Of a stretch of 64,000 nt of DNA, positions 17,460 through 25,850 are shown piece after piece; within the stretch, counting starts at the first letter, position 1; every line of letters starts with the position of its first letter. The DNA is taken from contig NZ_JBBMEJ010000007.1 in assembly GCF_040096615.1 (NCBI RefSeq), positions 1-64,000 on the forward strand, written 5' to 3'. The stretch is from Blautia_A aquisgranensis. Its GTDB lineage: Bacteria; Bacillota; Clostridia; Lachnospirales; Lachnospiraceae. A program made the position numbers and the translations under genes. The notes beneath the pieces were generated by a model. It was not told the DNA's origin. It did no database searches and saw only the letters and a list, made by a program, of their open reading frames with translations.

Positions 17460-17957
17460 TCAGATGGCTGCTTTTTTATGAAAAAGTACATTTTTGTATT
17501 TGGAAAGTGCTCCAAGAAGGATCATACCGATCACTCCGGCAGAAACAACCTCGCCGGCGCCTACTGTGAGCATCATGAACGGAATCGGAAGATTGATACC
17601 GTATCCGTAACGAAGCACAAACGGAACGATCACGATGTTGGCGACGATCGGTGGAACCGGTGCTGTCCATTTGCTCACATTACGAAGCTTCCAGGTAAAA
17701 ACGGCTCCGATCAGTGTGGCAATGCTTCCGAAGATAATATCGACCGGAATGGCTCCTCCGAGAATATTGGCAATGAGACATCCGACAAATAATCCGGGAA
17801 TAGCAGCCGGTGTGAAGAACGGAAGTACAGTAAGTGCCTCGGAAAACCGGATCTGAACCTCGCCGAAGCTAAGTGGTGCGAACACCAGAGTCAGGACAAC
17901 GTAGATCGCTGCGATAACAGCTCCCTGCGCCAGAAAAAGTGTACCCTTGTTTTTCAT
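17460..17957 (-). CDS. queT: QueT-family queuosine precursor ECF transporter component
   Basis: A 165-residue membrane S-component that imports preQ1 or a related queuosine precursor. About five or six hydrophobic helices are visible, with the N-terminal AQGAVIAAIYVVLTLVFAP and the conserved region GEVQIRFSEALTVLPFF. AAGGAGA precedes the ATG. A pseudoknotted leader resembling a class III preQ1 riboswitch lies just upstream, which agrees with the assigned substrate. No queuosine biosynthesis gene is nearby, as is usual for salvage. Confidence 0.93.
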   Translation of the reverse strand: MKNKGTLFLAQGAVIAAIYVVLTLVFAPLSFGEVQIRFSEALTVLPFFTPAAIPGLFVGCLIANILGGAIPVDIIFGSIATLIGAVFTWKLRNVSKWTAPVPPIVANIVIVPFVLRYGYGINLPIPFMMLTVGAGEVVSAGVIGMILLGALSKYKNVLFHKKAAI

Positions 17958-17984
17958 ATTCTTTTTTCTCCTTTAGTTTTGTTT

Positions 17985-18075
17985 TACGAGTGGAAGGTCA
18001 CGAACACTCGGCACATTTATAGGCGGTGACCGCCTGATAAGCCCTGTACGACCTTGTTTTTGTGGGCTTTGCAAC
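17985..18075 (-). ncRNA. Probable class III preQ1 riboswitch
   Basis: On the minus strand AAGCCC (18064-18069) pairs with GGGCTT (18039-18044). Bases AAGGTC inside that loop (18050-18055) can pair with GACCTT downstream (17994-17999), an H-type pseudoknot. Between the two halves lies a hairpin AGGCGGTCACCGCCT (18021-18035). An alternative hairpin CGAGTG/CACTCG (17987-18010) would sequester the downstream pseudoknot strand. This layout, an H-type pseudoknot with an inserted stem upstream of queT, is that of preQ1-III. Identification rests on architecture and context, not on a covariance search. Confidence 0.75.
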
Positions 18076-18082
18076 GGTAGTG

Positions 18083-18111
18083 AGTATAGCATAAGAGCGT
18101 ATAAAATGCAA
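18083..18111 (-). promoter_or_regulatory. Promoter of the riboswitch-queT transcript
   Basis: On the minus strand TTGCAT (18106-18111) and TATACT (18083-18088) are spaced by 17 bases. Transcription would begin a few bases upstream of the pseudoknot. Confidence 0.78.
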
Positions 18112-18123
18112 CAGGCTTTTTTC

Positions 18124-18152
18124 TTGACAGCGTTTTTTGAGACTGATAAAAT
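18124..18152 (+). promoter_or_regulatory. Promoter of the RmlD-like gene
   Basis: TTGACA (18124-18129) and TAAAAT (18147-18152) are spaced by 17 bases. It is back-to-back with the queT promoter. Confidence 0.75.
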
Positions 18153-18247
18153 ATAAAACAGTATATAGGTTGAAGAGACATTGATTTTGATCTAAATCAA
18201 TGCCTTTTTTACATACACATCATATCATACAACAGGGAGGTAAAAAC

Positions 18248-19099
18248 ATGTTAAAAGTATGGATCGCAGGTGCCAACGGACAGATTGGACAGGCACTGAA
18301 TGATATTCTGGATCCCATGCAGATCGAGACACTGAATACGGATTTTGATGAACTGGATGTAACAGATACAGATGAAGTACTCAATTTTGGGTCTGTAAAC
18401 CGTCCGGATGTGATCATTAACTGTACTGGTATCACAGATACTGATGAATGTGAAAAGAATCCGGAGCATGCCTACCGTGTGAATGCACTTGGCGCGAGAA
18501 ACTTAAGTATTGTGGCAAGAAAATGCGGCGCTAAGATCGTTCAGCTTTCCACAGACGATGTCTTTGACGGAAAGAGTAAGAAACCGTACACAGAATTTGA
18601 CGATACCAATCCGCTGACTGTCTACGGACGTTCCAAGAGAGCAGGAGAGAACTACGTAAAGGAATTTACACACAAGCATTTTGTTATCCGAAGCAACTGG
18701 GTATACGGAAGAAACGGTCATAATTTCGTAAACCGTGTACTGGATGCTGCAAAAAAAGGCCAGGCACTTTCTGTTGCATCAGATCAGTTTGGTTCACCAA
18801 CAAGTGCGAAGGATCTTGCAAGAATGATCCTGTATCTTATCGGAACCAATGAGTACGGAACCTACCATGTGACCTGCAGCGGGGTGTGCAACCGTTATGA
18901 ATTTGCCACAGAGATCTTAAGGCTTGCAGGAAAGCATATTGAGCTGAAATCCGTTCCAACAGAGCAGTCCGATCTTTCTTCCGTAAGACCTCCATATGCA
19001 GTTCTCGACAATTTTATTCTCCGTATTATCGAAGTGTACGATATGCCGGACTGGAAGGAATCACTGAAAGAATACATGGATGAGAGAACGGAGGAATAA
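18248..19099 (+). CDS. RmlD-like NAD(P)-dependent sugar-nucleotide reductase
   Basis: An extended short-chain dehydrogenase of 283 residues like dTDP-4-dehydrorhamnose reductase. The Rossmann motif is GANGQIGQAL (about residues 8-17), the active-site Tyr-x3-Lys occurs as YGRSK, and the strand QLSTDDVFDG matches RmlD. The ATG at 18248 has GGGAGG at proper spacing; a start 16 codons upstream lacks one. The other three rhamnose genes (rmlA, rmlB, rmlC) are not nearby, so the true substrate is uncertain. A transporter gene follows two bases later. Confidence 0.85.
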   Translation: MLKVWIAGANGQIGQALNDILDPMQIETLNTDFDELDVTDTDEVLNFGSVNRPDVIINCTGITDTDECEKNPEHAYRVNALGARNLSIVARKCGAKIVQLSTDDVFDGKSKKPYTEFDDTNPLTVYGRSKRAGENYVKEFTHKHFVIRSNWVYGRNGHNFVNRVLDAAKKGQALSVASDQFGSPTSAKDLARMILYLIGTNEYGTYHVTCSGVCNRYEFATEILRLAGKHIELKSVPTEQSDLSSVRPPYAVLDNFILRIIEVYDMPDWKESLKEYMDERTEE

Positions 19100-19100
19100 G

Positions 19101-20399
19101 ATGAAAGATAAAAACGTAAAAGAGAAAACGCAGCAGAAAAAAAAGCTGGGTCTCACGACGAAAATATTCATTGCACTGCTTGCCGGTGCAGTTATGGGTA
19201 TCATACTCTGCTATCTTGTACCGGACAGCAGCTTTAAGAAGGATGTTATCGTAGAAGGTGTTCTCTATGTTGTAGGACAGGGCTTCATCCGTCTGATGAA
19301 AATGCTGGTAGTACCGCTGGTGTTCTGTTCCCTGATCTGTGGAAGCATGGCCATCGGAGATACCAAGAAGCTTGGAACCGTAGGTGTGAGAACCCTGGTA
19401 TTTTATCTGGCAACTACAGCACTGGCTGTTTCTGTTGCCTTGACAGTCGGTAATCTTATTAATCCAGGTGTGGGACTTGACATGAGCTCAATCCAGTCTT
19501 CTGCGACATCTGTGGAGACCATGGAGGCGACCTCCCTGACAGATACCATTCTCAATATCATTCCGGATAACCCGATCAATTCCCTGGCAAGCGGAACCAT
19601 GCTTCAGGTTATTGTATTTGCACTGATCGTAGGTGTGATTCTGGCGAAGATGGGAGAGCGCGCAGAGACTGTTGCCAATTTCTTCAGCCAGTTTAATGAC
19701 ATTATGATGGAAATGACCATGATGATCATGAGCCTTGCTCCGATCGGTGTATTCTGCCTGATCAGCAGAACCTTTGCGAACATTGGTTTCAGCGCGTTTA
19801 TTCCGCTGGCGAAGTATATGCTCGGTGTCCTTCTGGCTCTTGGTATCCAGTGCTTCGGTGTATACCAGATCCTGCTTAAGATATTTACAGGACTGAACCC
19901 GGTTAAATTTATCAAGAAATTTTTCCCGGTTATGGCGTTTGCCTTCTCAACAGCAACCTCCAATGCGACCATTCCGATGTCCATTGATACTCTGTCCAAG
20001 AAGGTGGGAGTTTCCAAAAAGATTTCCTCCTTCACAATTCCGCTGGGAGCAACGATCAACATGGATGGTACTTCCATCATGCAGGGTGTTGCCGTTGTGT
20101 TTGCAGCACAGGCATTTGGAATTCATTTAAGTCCTATGGATTATGTGACAGTTATCGGAACCGCAACACTTGCTTCTGTAGGAACAGCAGGTGTACCAAG
20201 TGTCGGACTTGTTACTCTGACCATGGTATTTAATTCAGTCGGACTTCCGGTTGAGGCGATCGGTCTTATTATGGGTATCGACCGTATCCTGGATATGACA
20301 AGAACTGCTGTCAACATTACCGGTGATGCTGTCTGCACAACGATCGTTGCCCACCAGAACGGCGCGCTGGACAAAAAAGTATTTAACGAATCCAATTAA
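19101..20399 (+). CDS. Dicarboxylate/amino acid:cation symporter (DAACS)
   Basis: A 432-residue secondary transporter of the glutamate/aspartate/dicarboxylate family. The family signature is present: a serine-containing hairpin region with FAFSTATSNATIPMS, the NMDGT motif (ATINMDGTSIMQG) and the C-terminal DRILDMTRTAVNITGD. The start at 19101 has GGAGG seven bases upstream. It is probably translated from the same mRNA as the RmlD-like gene, though no functional link is evident. Confidence 0.93.
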   Translation: MKDKNVKEKTQQKKKLGLTTKIFIALLAGAVMGIILCYLVPDSSFKKDVIVEGVLYVVGQGFIRLMKMLVVPLVFCSLICGSMAIGDTKKLGTVGVRTLVFYLATTALAVSVALTVGNLINPGVGLDMSSIQSSATSVETMEATSLTDTILNIIPDNPINSLASGTMLQVIVFALIVGVILAKMGERAETVANFFSQFNDIMMEMTMMIMSLAPIGVFCLISRTFANIGFSAFIPLAKYMLGVLLALGIQCFGVYQILLKIFTGLNPVKFIKKFFPVMAFAFSTATSNATIPMSIDTLSKKVGVSKKISSFTIPLGATINMDGTSIMQGVAVVFAAQAFGIHLSPMDYVTVIGTATLASVGTAGVPSVGLVTLTMVFNSVGLPVEAIGLIMGIDRILDMTRTAVNITGDAVCTTIVAHQNGALDKKVFNESN

Positions 20400-20442
20400 A
20401 TATTCCGGCAGATCAGATAGAGATATCAGATCTGAGATAGAG

Positions 20443-20477
20443 AAAAAACGGCTGCATATGCAATGCGGCCGTTTTTT
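20443..20477 (+). terminator. Bidirectional terminator between symporter and lysR genes
   Basis: AAAAAACGGC and GCCGTTTTTT pair around an inner GCATATGCAATGC segment. The stop codon of the converging lysR gene touches the end of the stem. Confidence 0.88.
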
Positions 20478-21394
20478 CATCTCTGAGTCAGGATACCTAT
20501 GTTATCCGGAAGCTCCATCTGCTCATAGCTGTGAAGGATTTTTTCCAGTTCGTAGATGGCAGGGGTGAGGAATTTGTTCTTGTGATAGACAAGCTTGAAT
20601 TTCCGGTTCCATTCCCCCGCTTCGTTTCGAAAGACCTGGACGGAATGATGACGGATCTCATGGTTCATAAGTCGTATGGACATTACAGAAAGAATCTGGT
20701 TGGAGAGAACAGCGTTCAGCAGAGTGCGGGGACTGTTGGCCTCCCAGGCTGTCCGGATACTGAGCTCATGGCGCTGTGCATAATCCTCAAAAAGCTGTCT
20801 GGTGCCGCTGCCATATTCCCGGACTGCGAATTTCTGTCCGTTCAGTTCCTGGACATGAATGCGATTTCTGGAATAAAACGGATGTTTTTTGCCGGTAGCA
20901 AGAACAAGACAGTCATCGATCACCGGAATGACGATAAGTTCTGGTGAATGAATCTCACCTTCCACAACAGCGGCATCCAGATCAGAACAAAGAAGCTTTT
21001 GCTCAATAACTCGGGTATTGGTCACAAAGGAATAGACATCGAGATCCGGAAGTTTTTGCTGTAATTTTAAAATGATGGACGGTGTCAGACAGGTTCCCAC
21101 AGTAATAGTGGAACCGAGTTTTAAAGTGGAGGACTGTCCCTGGTTTTGCATCAGTTCTTCCAGCTGTTCGAACTGACGGAGCATTTCACGGGCATGAGGA
21201 AGCAGTAGGCGTCCCATGTCTGTGAGATAGAGTTTTTTTCCAAGACGTTCGAAGAGAAGTCCGTTGTAATGCTTTTCCAGCTCTCGAATAGCCTGACTGA
21301 CAGTTGGCTGGGAAAGATAGAGAAACTTTGCGGCAGCACTCATGGAGCCCTGTTCGGCAACTGTGACAAAAACAGTGAGATGGCGGATCGTCAT
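20477..21394 (-). CDS. LysR-family transcriptional regulator
   Basis: A 305-residue LTTR. The N-terminal helix-turn-helix contains SMSAAAKFLYLSQPTVSQAI, and a two-lobe substrate-binding domain covers about residues 90-290. It is divergent from the sulfite-reductase-like gene, and a T-N11-A operator lies between them, so regulation of that gene is likely. CysL- or CysB-like sensing of a sulfur compound is inference from the neighbour only. Confidence 0.92.
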   Translation of the reverse strand: MTIRHLTVFVTVAEQGSMSAAAKFLYLSQPTVSQAIRELEKHYNGLLFERLGKKLYLTDMGRLLLPHAREMLRQFEQLEELMQNQGQSSTLKLGSTITVGTCLTPSIILKLQQKLPDLDVYSFVTNTRVIEQKLLCSDLDAAVVEGEIHSPELIVIPVIDDCLVLATGKKHPFYSRNRIHVQELNGQKFAVREYGSGTRQLFEDYAQRHELSIRTAWEANSPRTLLNAVLSNQILSVMSIRLMNHEIRHHSVQVFRNEAGEWNRKFKLVYHKNKFLTPAIYELEKILHSYEQMELPDNIGILTQR

Positions 21395-21431
21395 GGCAGT
21401 ATATTCCTTTCACATGTAGCAATATTTGCAT

Positions 21432-21446
21432 ATAGGTAAAACCTAT
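21432..21446. promoter_or_regulatory. LTTR-type operator in the divergent region
   Basis: ATAGGT-AAA-ACCTAT is a perfect inverted repeat of the T-N11-A type, between the lysR gene and its divergent neighbour, where LysR regulators normally bind. It lies about 40 bases upstream of the lysR start and about 190 bases upstream of the other gene. Confidence 0.7.
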
Positions 21447-21636
21447 CGTTTTCATAAAATAATATCATTTTTCAAATAGATATTCAAGTGATATAGTAGG
21501 ATGGTGAAAACGTTTTCAGACAACAGATCGTGAATTACTATAAGGGCAGTATTCAGAGAGTTGGCTGTTGGTTATGGAACGACTGTAATTTTGAAATATG
21601 GCAGAGACAGCAGAAAGGTTATAAGGAGGAACTATA

Positions 21637-22560
21637 ATGTCAGCATTAACAGTTAGTAAGGAAGAGGAAAAAAGACTGAAAGGACAGGGATTTCTGAATA
21701 ATAAGGGAACGGATGATTTTTCCGCACGGGTGATCACCGTAAACGGAAAGGTAACAGCCGCACAGCATAAATGTATGGCAGAGGCTGCAGAGAAATTCGG
21801 CAACGGAAATCTCACTTATACTACACGACTTTCCGTGGAAATCCAGGGAATTCCGTACGAAAAAATAGATGAATTTCAGGAATTTATCGCAAAAGAAGGA
21901 CTGGAGACAGGTGGAACAGGAGCGAAGGTACGTCCGGTGGTATCCTGCAAAGGAACGACCTGCCAGTATGGACTTCTGGATTCCTATGCCATTTCCGAGG
22001 AGATCTTCCAGAGATTTTATAAGGGATATCGACAGGTTGCACTGCCGCACAAATTCAAGATCGCAGTGGGTGGCTGCCCGAACAACTGCGTGAAGCCGAA
22101 CCTGAATGATGTGGGAATCATCGGACAGAGGATTCCGCACTTTGACAGTGAAGCCTGCAAGGGATGTAAAAAATGTGCTATTGAAACGGCCTGCCCGAAT
22201 AAGGTGGCAAAGGTTGTGGATGGTAAGCTCCATATTGATGAAGAGCTTTGCAGACATTGTGGAAGATGTGTTGGAAAATGCCCGTTTGGTTCCATTGGGG
22301 ACGGGGAATATGGATTCAAGATCTACATTGGCGGAAGATGGGGAAAAAAGATCTCACATGGAAAAGCACTGAACAAGATTTTTACATCAAAGGAAGAGGC
22401 ACTGGATGTCATTGAAAAAGCAATTCTTCTGTTTAAAGATCAGGGAATTAAAGGTGAGCGTTTTGCTGAGACCATTGAACGGATCGGATTCGAAAATGCA
22501 GAAAAACAATTACTGGAAAAAAATCTTCTGGAAAGAAAATCTGAAATTCTTTCAAAGTAA
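21637..22560 (+). CDS. Siroheme/4Fe-4S nitrite-sulfite reductase-like protein (AsrC-type)
   Basis: A 307-residue redox protein in one chain. A ferredoxin-like half domain (about 35-95) is followed by a siroheme-[4Fe-4S] domain with SCKGTTCQYG (about 108-117) and GGCPNNCVKP. A two-cluster ferredoxin insert follows, with CKGCKKCAIETACP and CRHCGRCVGKCP. The architecture resembles the catalytic subunit of anaerobic sulfite reductase, but AsrA and AsrB partners are absent. AAGGAGG precedes the ATG. The gene stands alone under the divergent LysR regulator. It may reduce sulfite or nitrite, or another siroheme substrate; the physiological donor is not visible. Confidence 0.85.
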   Translation: MSALTVSKEEEKRLKGQGFLNNKGTDDFSARVITVNGKVTAAQHKCMAEAAEKFGNGNLTYTTRLSVEIQGIPYEKIDEFQEFIAKEGLETGGTGAKVRPVVSCKGTTCQYGLLDSYAISEEIFQRFYKGYRQVALPHKFKIAVGGCPNNCVKPNLNDVGIIGQRIPHFDSEACKGCKKCAIETACPNKVAKVVDGKLHIDEELCRHCGRCVGKCPFGSIGDGEYGFKIYIGGRWGKKISHGKALNKIFTSKEEALDVIEKAILLFKDQGIKGERFAETIERIGFENAEKQLLEKNLLERKSEILSK

Positions 22561-22773
22561 AAAGACATAAAAAATGCGATAAAAAAACTTCCTATTAGAT
22601 AAGCAGGTTGAAAATGTAAAAATCGGCACTGAAAATATAAATTTCGTTTATTTCAAATATATAAATTTTTATTATATCACAACATTCACAAAAATCTAAG
22701 TTAAAATTCTATTTGAAATATGCAAAAATATGTGATAAACTCTTAACAATACATGAAACTGGAGGTAAAAAGA

Positions 22774-24756
22774 GTGGAAAATTACATGTATTTGGTGCCG
22801 GTGGCAGCAATACTGGCACTTCTGTTCGCAGCATACCTTGCAGCTAAAGTCAGCAAACAGGACGCTGGAACAGATAGAATGAAAGAGATCGCAGACGCGA
22901 TCGCAGAAGGCGCACGCGCTTTCCTGACAGCAGAGTACAAGATCTTGGTTATTTTCGTAGCCGTACTTTTTGTACTGATTGGATTGGGAGTAGGAAGCTG
23001 GGTAACAGCAATCTGCTTTGTAATTGGTGCTCTGTTTTCAACAATCGCAGGTTACTGCGGTATGACCGTTGCAACAAAAGCTAACGTCAGAACAGCAAAC
23101 GCAGCAAAAGAAGGCGGAATGAACAAAGCTCTTTCCGTTGCATTTTCCGGCGGTGCTGTAATGGGTATGTGCGTTGCAGGTCTTGGTGCACTTGGAGTCA
23201 GTGTTGTATATATCATCACTAAGAACGTTGACGTGCTCTCTGGATTCAGCCTTGGAGCATCATCCATCGCACTTTTCGCCCGTGTTGGTGGCGGAATCTA
23301 CACAAAGGCAGCTGACGTAGGAGCTGACCTTGTTGGTAAGGTTGAGGCCGGAATCCCTGAGGATGATCCTCGTAACCCGGCTGTTATCGCTGATAACGTA
23401 GGTGATAACGTAGGTGATGTTGCAGGTATGGGAGCAGACCTTTTTGAGTCCTATGTAGGATCTCTTGTATCTGCCCTGACACTTGGTGTGGCAGTAAGCG
23501 CGATCTCAGGTGTTCTTTATCCGCTGGCTATCGCAGGCTGCGGACTGATCGCATCCATTATCGCAACATTCTTTGTAAAAGGTGATGACAATTCCAATCC
23601 GCAGAAAGCCCTTACAAAAGGCAGCTATGTATCTGCAGCACTTGTGATCATCGTATCTCTGATCTTAAGCAAAGTACTTTTCGGAGATATGAAAGCAGCT
23701 ATCGCTGTTATCGCAGGACTTGTTGTTGGTGTTATCATCGGAAACATCACAGAGTATTACACATCTGCAGATTACAAACCGGTTCAGGGAATCGGTGAGC
23801 AGTCTGAGACTGGTGCAGCTACAACGATCATCAGCGGTATCGCTGTTGGTATGAAATCCACAGCATTCCCGATCCTTCTGATCTGTGTTGGTATCTTTGT
23901 TGCATACGGAGTAAACGGATTATACGGTATCGCTCTTGCAGCTGTTGGTATGCTTTCCACAACAGGAATCACAGTTGCAGTTGATGCATATGGCCCGATC
24001 GCTGATAATGCAGGTGGTATCGCAGAGATGTCCGGACTGGATGAGTCTGTTCGTGAGATCACAGATAAGCTTGATTCTGTAGGTAACACAACAGCAGCTA
24101 TGGGTAAAGGTTTTGCCATTGGTTCCGCAGCCCTTACAGCACTTGCACTGTTCGTATCCTATGCAAGCGCAGTTGGAATGGAATCTATTAACCTTCTGGA
24201 TCATCGTGTTATCATCGGTATCTTTATCGGTGGTATGCTTACTTTCCTTTTCTCAGCATTTACTATGGAGTCTGTTTCCAAGGCTGCATATAAGATGATT
24301 GAGGAAGTAAGACGTCAGTTCCATGAGAAACCGGGTATCATGAAAGGTACAGAGAAACCGGATTATAAATCATGCGTTGCTATTTCCACAACAGCAGCTC
24401 TTCATGAGATGATGCTTCCTGGAATTATGGCAGTAGTAGCACCGATCGCAGTAGGAGTGATCCTTGGCGTTGAGGCTCTTGGAGGACTTCTTTCCGGAGC
24501 TCTTGTAACAGGTGTTCTTATGGCAATCTTTATGGCCAACGCAGGTGGTGCATGGGATAATGCAAAGAAATACATCGAGACAGGTCATCACGGCGGAAAA
24601 GGCAGCGAGGCGCACAAAGCAGCCGTTGTCGGCGATACAGTCGGCGATCCGTTCAAGGATACTTCAGGTCCGGCTATCAACATCTTGATTAAGCTTATGA
24701 CCATCGTATCACTGGTATTTGCTCCTCTGTTCTTATCCATCGGAGGACTTCTGTAA
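22774..24756 (+). CDS. hppA: Membrane-bound K+-dependent ion-pumping pyrophosphatase
   Basis: A 660-residue membrane protein that couples PPi hydrolysis to H+ and/or Na+ export. Catalytic motifs include DVGADLVGKVEAGIPEDDPR and ADNVGDNVGDVAGMGADLFE, plus a C-terminal DTVGDPFKDTSGP. GNTTAAMGKG has Ala where K+-independent enzymes have Lys, so this is a K+-dependent type. The ATG at 22753 overlaps the ribosome binding site; the GTG at 22774, eight bases after GGAGG, gives MENYMYLVPV and is the likely start. Whether H+ or Na+ is pumped cannot be decided here. The 213 bases upstream are very AT-rich with no gene. Confidence 0.96.
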   Translation: MENYMYLVPVAAILALLFAAYLAAKVSKQDAGTDRMKEIADAIAEGARAFLTAEYKILVIFVAVLFVLIGLGVGSWVTAICFVIGALFSTIAGYCGMTVATKANVRTANAAKEGGMNKALSVAFSGGAVMGMCVAGLGALGVSVVYIITKNVDVLSGFSLGASSIALFARVGGGIYTKAADVGADLVGKVEAGIPEDDPRNPAVIADNVGDNVGDVAGMGADLFESYVGSLVSALTLGVAVSAISGVLYPLAIAGCGLIASIIATFFVKGDDNSNPQKALTKGSYVSAALVIIVSLILSKVLFGDMKAAIAVIAGLVVGVIIGNITEYYTSADYKPVQGIGEQSETGAATTIISGIAVGMKSTAFPILLICVGIFVAYGVNGLYGIALAAVGMLSTTGITVAVDAYGPIADNAGGIAEMSGLDESVREITDKLDSVGNTTAAMGKGFAIGSAALTALALFVSYASAVGMESINLLDHRVIIGIFIGGMLTFLFSAFTMESVSKAAYKMIEEVRRQFHEKPGIMKGTEKPDYKSCVAISTTAALHEMMLPGIMAVVAPIAVGVILGVEALGGLLSGALVTGVLMAIFMANAGGAWDNAKKYIETGHHGGKGSEAHKAAVVGDTVGDPFKDTSGPAINILIKLMTIVSLVFAPLFLSIGGLL

Positions 24757-24787
24757 TCAAAAAACAGTAAACCCATATTTATATAAA

Positions 24788-24832
24788 AGGAAACTCTTCG
24801 CAGAGGAAAATTCTGTGAGGAGTTTCTTTTTT
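24788..24832 (+). terminator. Terminator between hppA and the spoVA operon
   Basis: GGAAACTC..CAGA and TCTG..GAGTTTC form an imperfect stem followed by TTTTTT. It lies at the convergence of hppA and the spoVA operon. Confidence 0.82.
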
Positions 24833-24837
24833 GCATG

Positions 24838-25464
24838 TCAGGAATCTTTTCCTGTGGAAATCTTGCGCTCACTCTGCTCGATCAGAGTCTGGTTGACATC
24901 GTTTTCGTAGGTACGCATCTGTACCTGCATAGGGGTTGGATCATCCGAGAGCTTCAGGTGCCCGAAATGGTTAAAAAAGATCAGGACTCCAAGTCCGATA
25001 CCGATGGAATAGGAAATTTCCAGTATGGTAAATCCGTCAGAGCTTTTTCCCATAACAAGGGTATAAATCTGGGAAAAAAGTCCGCCCAGATCTACATCGT
25101 TATTAAAAGTCATAATAGAAAAGGCAGCACCGAAAAAAGAAACCAGGCATACAAAAAAGATTTTGATATACCGAAAAAGGATTCCTGTGGCAGAGCTGAT
25201 ACGGTAGGTGATGATAAAGCTGGACTCGCCGATAGGAGAGATATCAACAGAAGGTTCTGCTTTCTGGATCATTTTTAAAAGCTCAGAGACAGACAGAACA
25301 TAGCGTCCCGGGCGGGAAGAATCCAGAATTATCACGGGCATGACGCGAAGCCGGTTCAGAAGCTTTGTATTGCTTGAGGAAAGTGCGGCAATATCCTGCA
25401 GATATACGTGGGGATTCGTGACTTCAATATTCTGATCCAGCTGAAGATAAAGAGTGTCACTCAT
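24838..25464 (-). CDS. spoVAA: Stage V sporulation protein AA
   Basis: A 208-residue spore inner-membrane protein of the SpoVA dipicolinic-acid channel complex. An N-terminal soluble domain (about 1-95) has the SpoVAA-like start YLQLDQNIEV, followed by two transmembrane segments (about 105-125 and 150-170). GAAAGGAG precedes the ATG. In Bacillus subtilis spoVAA is first in the operon; here it is the last of five genes, 27 bases after spoVAE. Confidence 0.88.
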   Translation of the reverse strand: MSDTLYLQLDQNIEVTNPHVYLQDIAALSSSNTKLLNRLRVMPVIILDSSRPGRYVLSVSELLKMIQKAEPSVDISPIGESSFIITYRISSATGILFRYIKIFFVCLVSFFGAAFSIMTFNNDVDLGGLFSQIYTLVMGKSSDGFTILEISYSIGIGLGVLIFFNHFGHLKLSDDPTPMQVQMRTYENDVNQTLIEQSERKISTGKDS

Positions 25465-25491
25465 ATGGAAAAACTCCTTTCATCAGAAATG

Positions 25492-25848
25492 CTATTTTTT
25501 CATTTTCGGGCGGAAAAAGAAGCTGGCCAGATAGGAAAAGATAAGCGCTGAGGAGACACCGGCAGCACAGGCAGTAAAGCCACCGGTGAAAAGCCCCAGA
25601 AGTCCGTCTTCCTGAATGGCTTTTTTCATGCCTTCCCACAGAACATGGCCGAAGCCGATCAGCGGAACGGAGGCTCCGGCACCTGCAAAATCGACCAGTG
25701 GTTTGTAGATGCCGACAGCACTTAACACGGCACCACTGCATACCAGGAGTACCATGACACGACCGGGCATCAGCTTTGTTTTATCCAGAAGGATCTGGAT
25801 CAGGGCACAGATCAGGCCGCCGACCCAGAAAGCGTTAAAATAATCCAT
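25492..25848 (-). CDS. spoVAE: Stage V sporulation protein AE
   Basis: A 118-residue hydrophobic protein with three or four transmembrane helices, containing GGLICALIQILLDKT and the GAGASVPLIGFG loop that is shared with SpoVAC. An ATG at 25854 lies directly against the GGAGG; the ATG at 25848 has six-base spacing and is preferred. It belongs to the spore DPA channel. Confidence 0.92.
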   Translation of the reverse strand: MDYFNAFWVGGLICALIQILLDKTKLMPGRVMVLLVCSGAVLSAVGIYKPLVDFAGAGASVPLIGFGHVLWEGMKKAIQEDGLLGLFTGGFTACAAGVSSALIFSYLASFFFRPKMKK

Positions 25849-25850
25849 GA

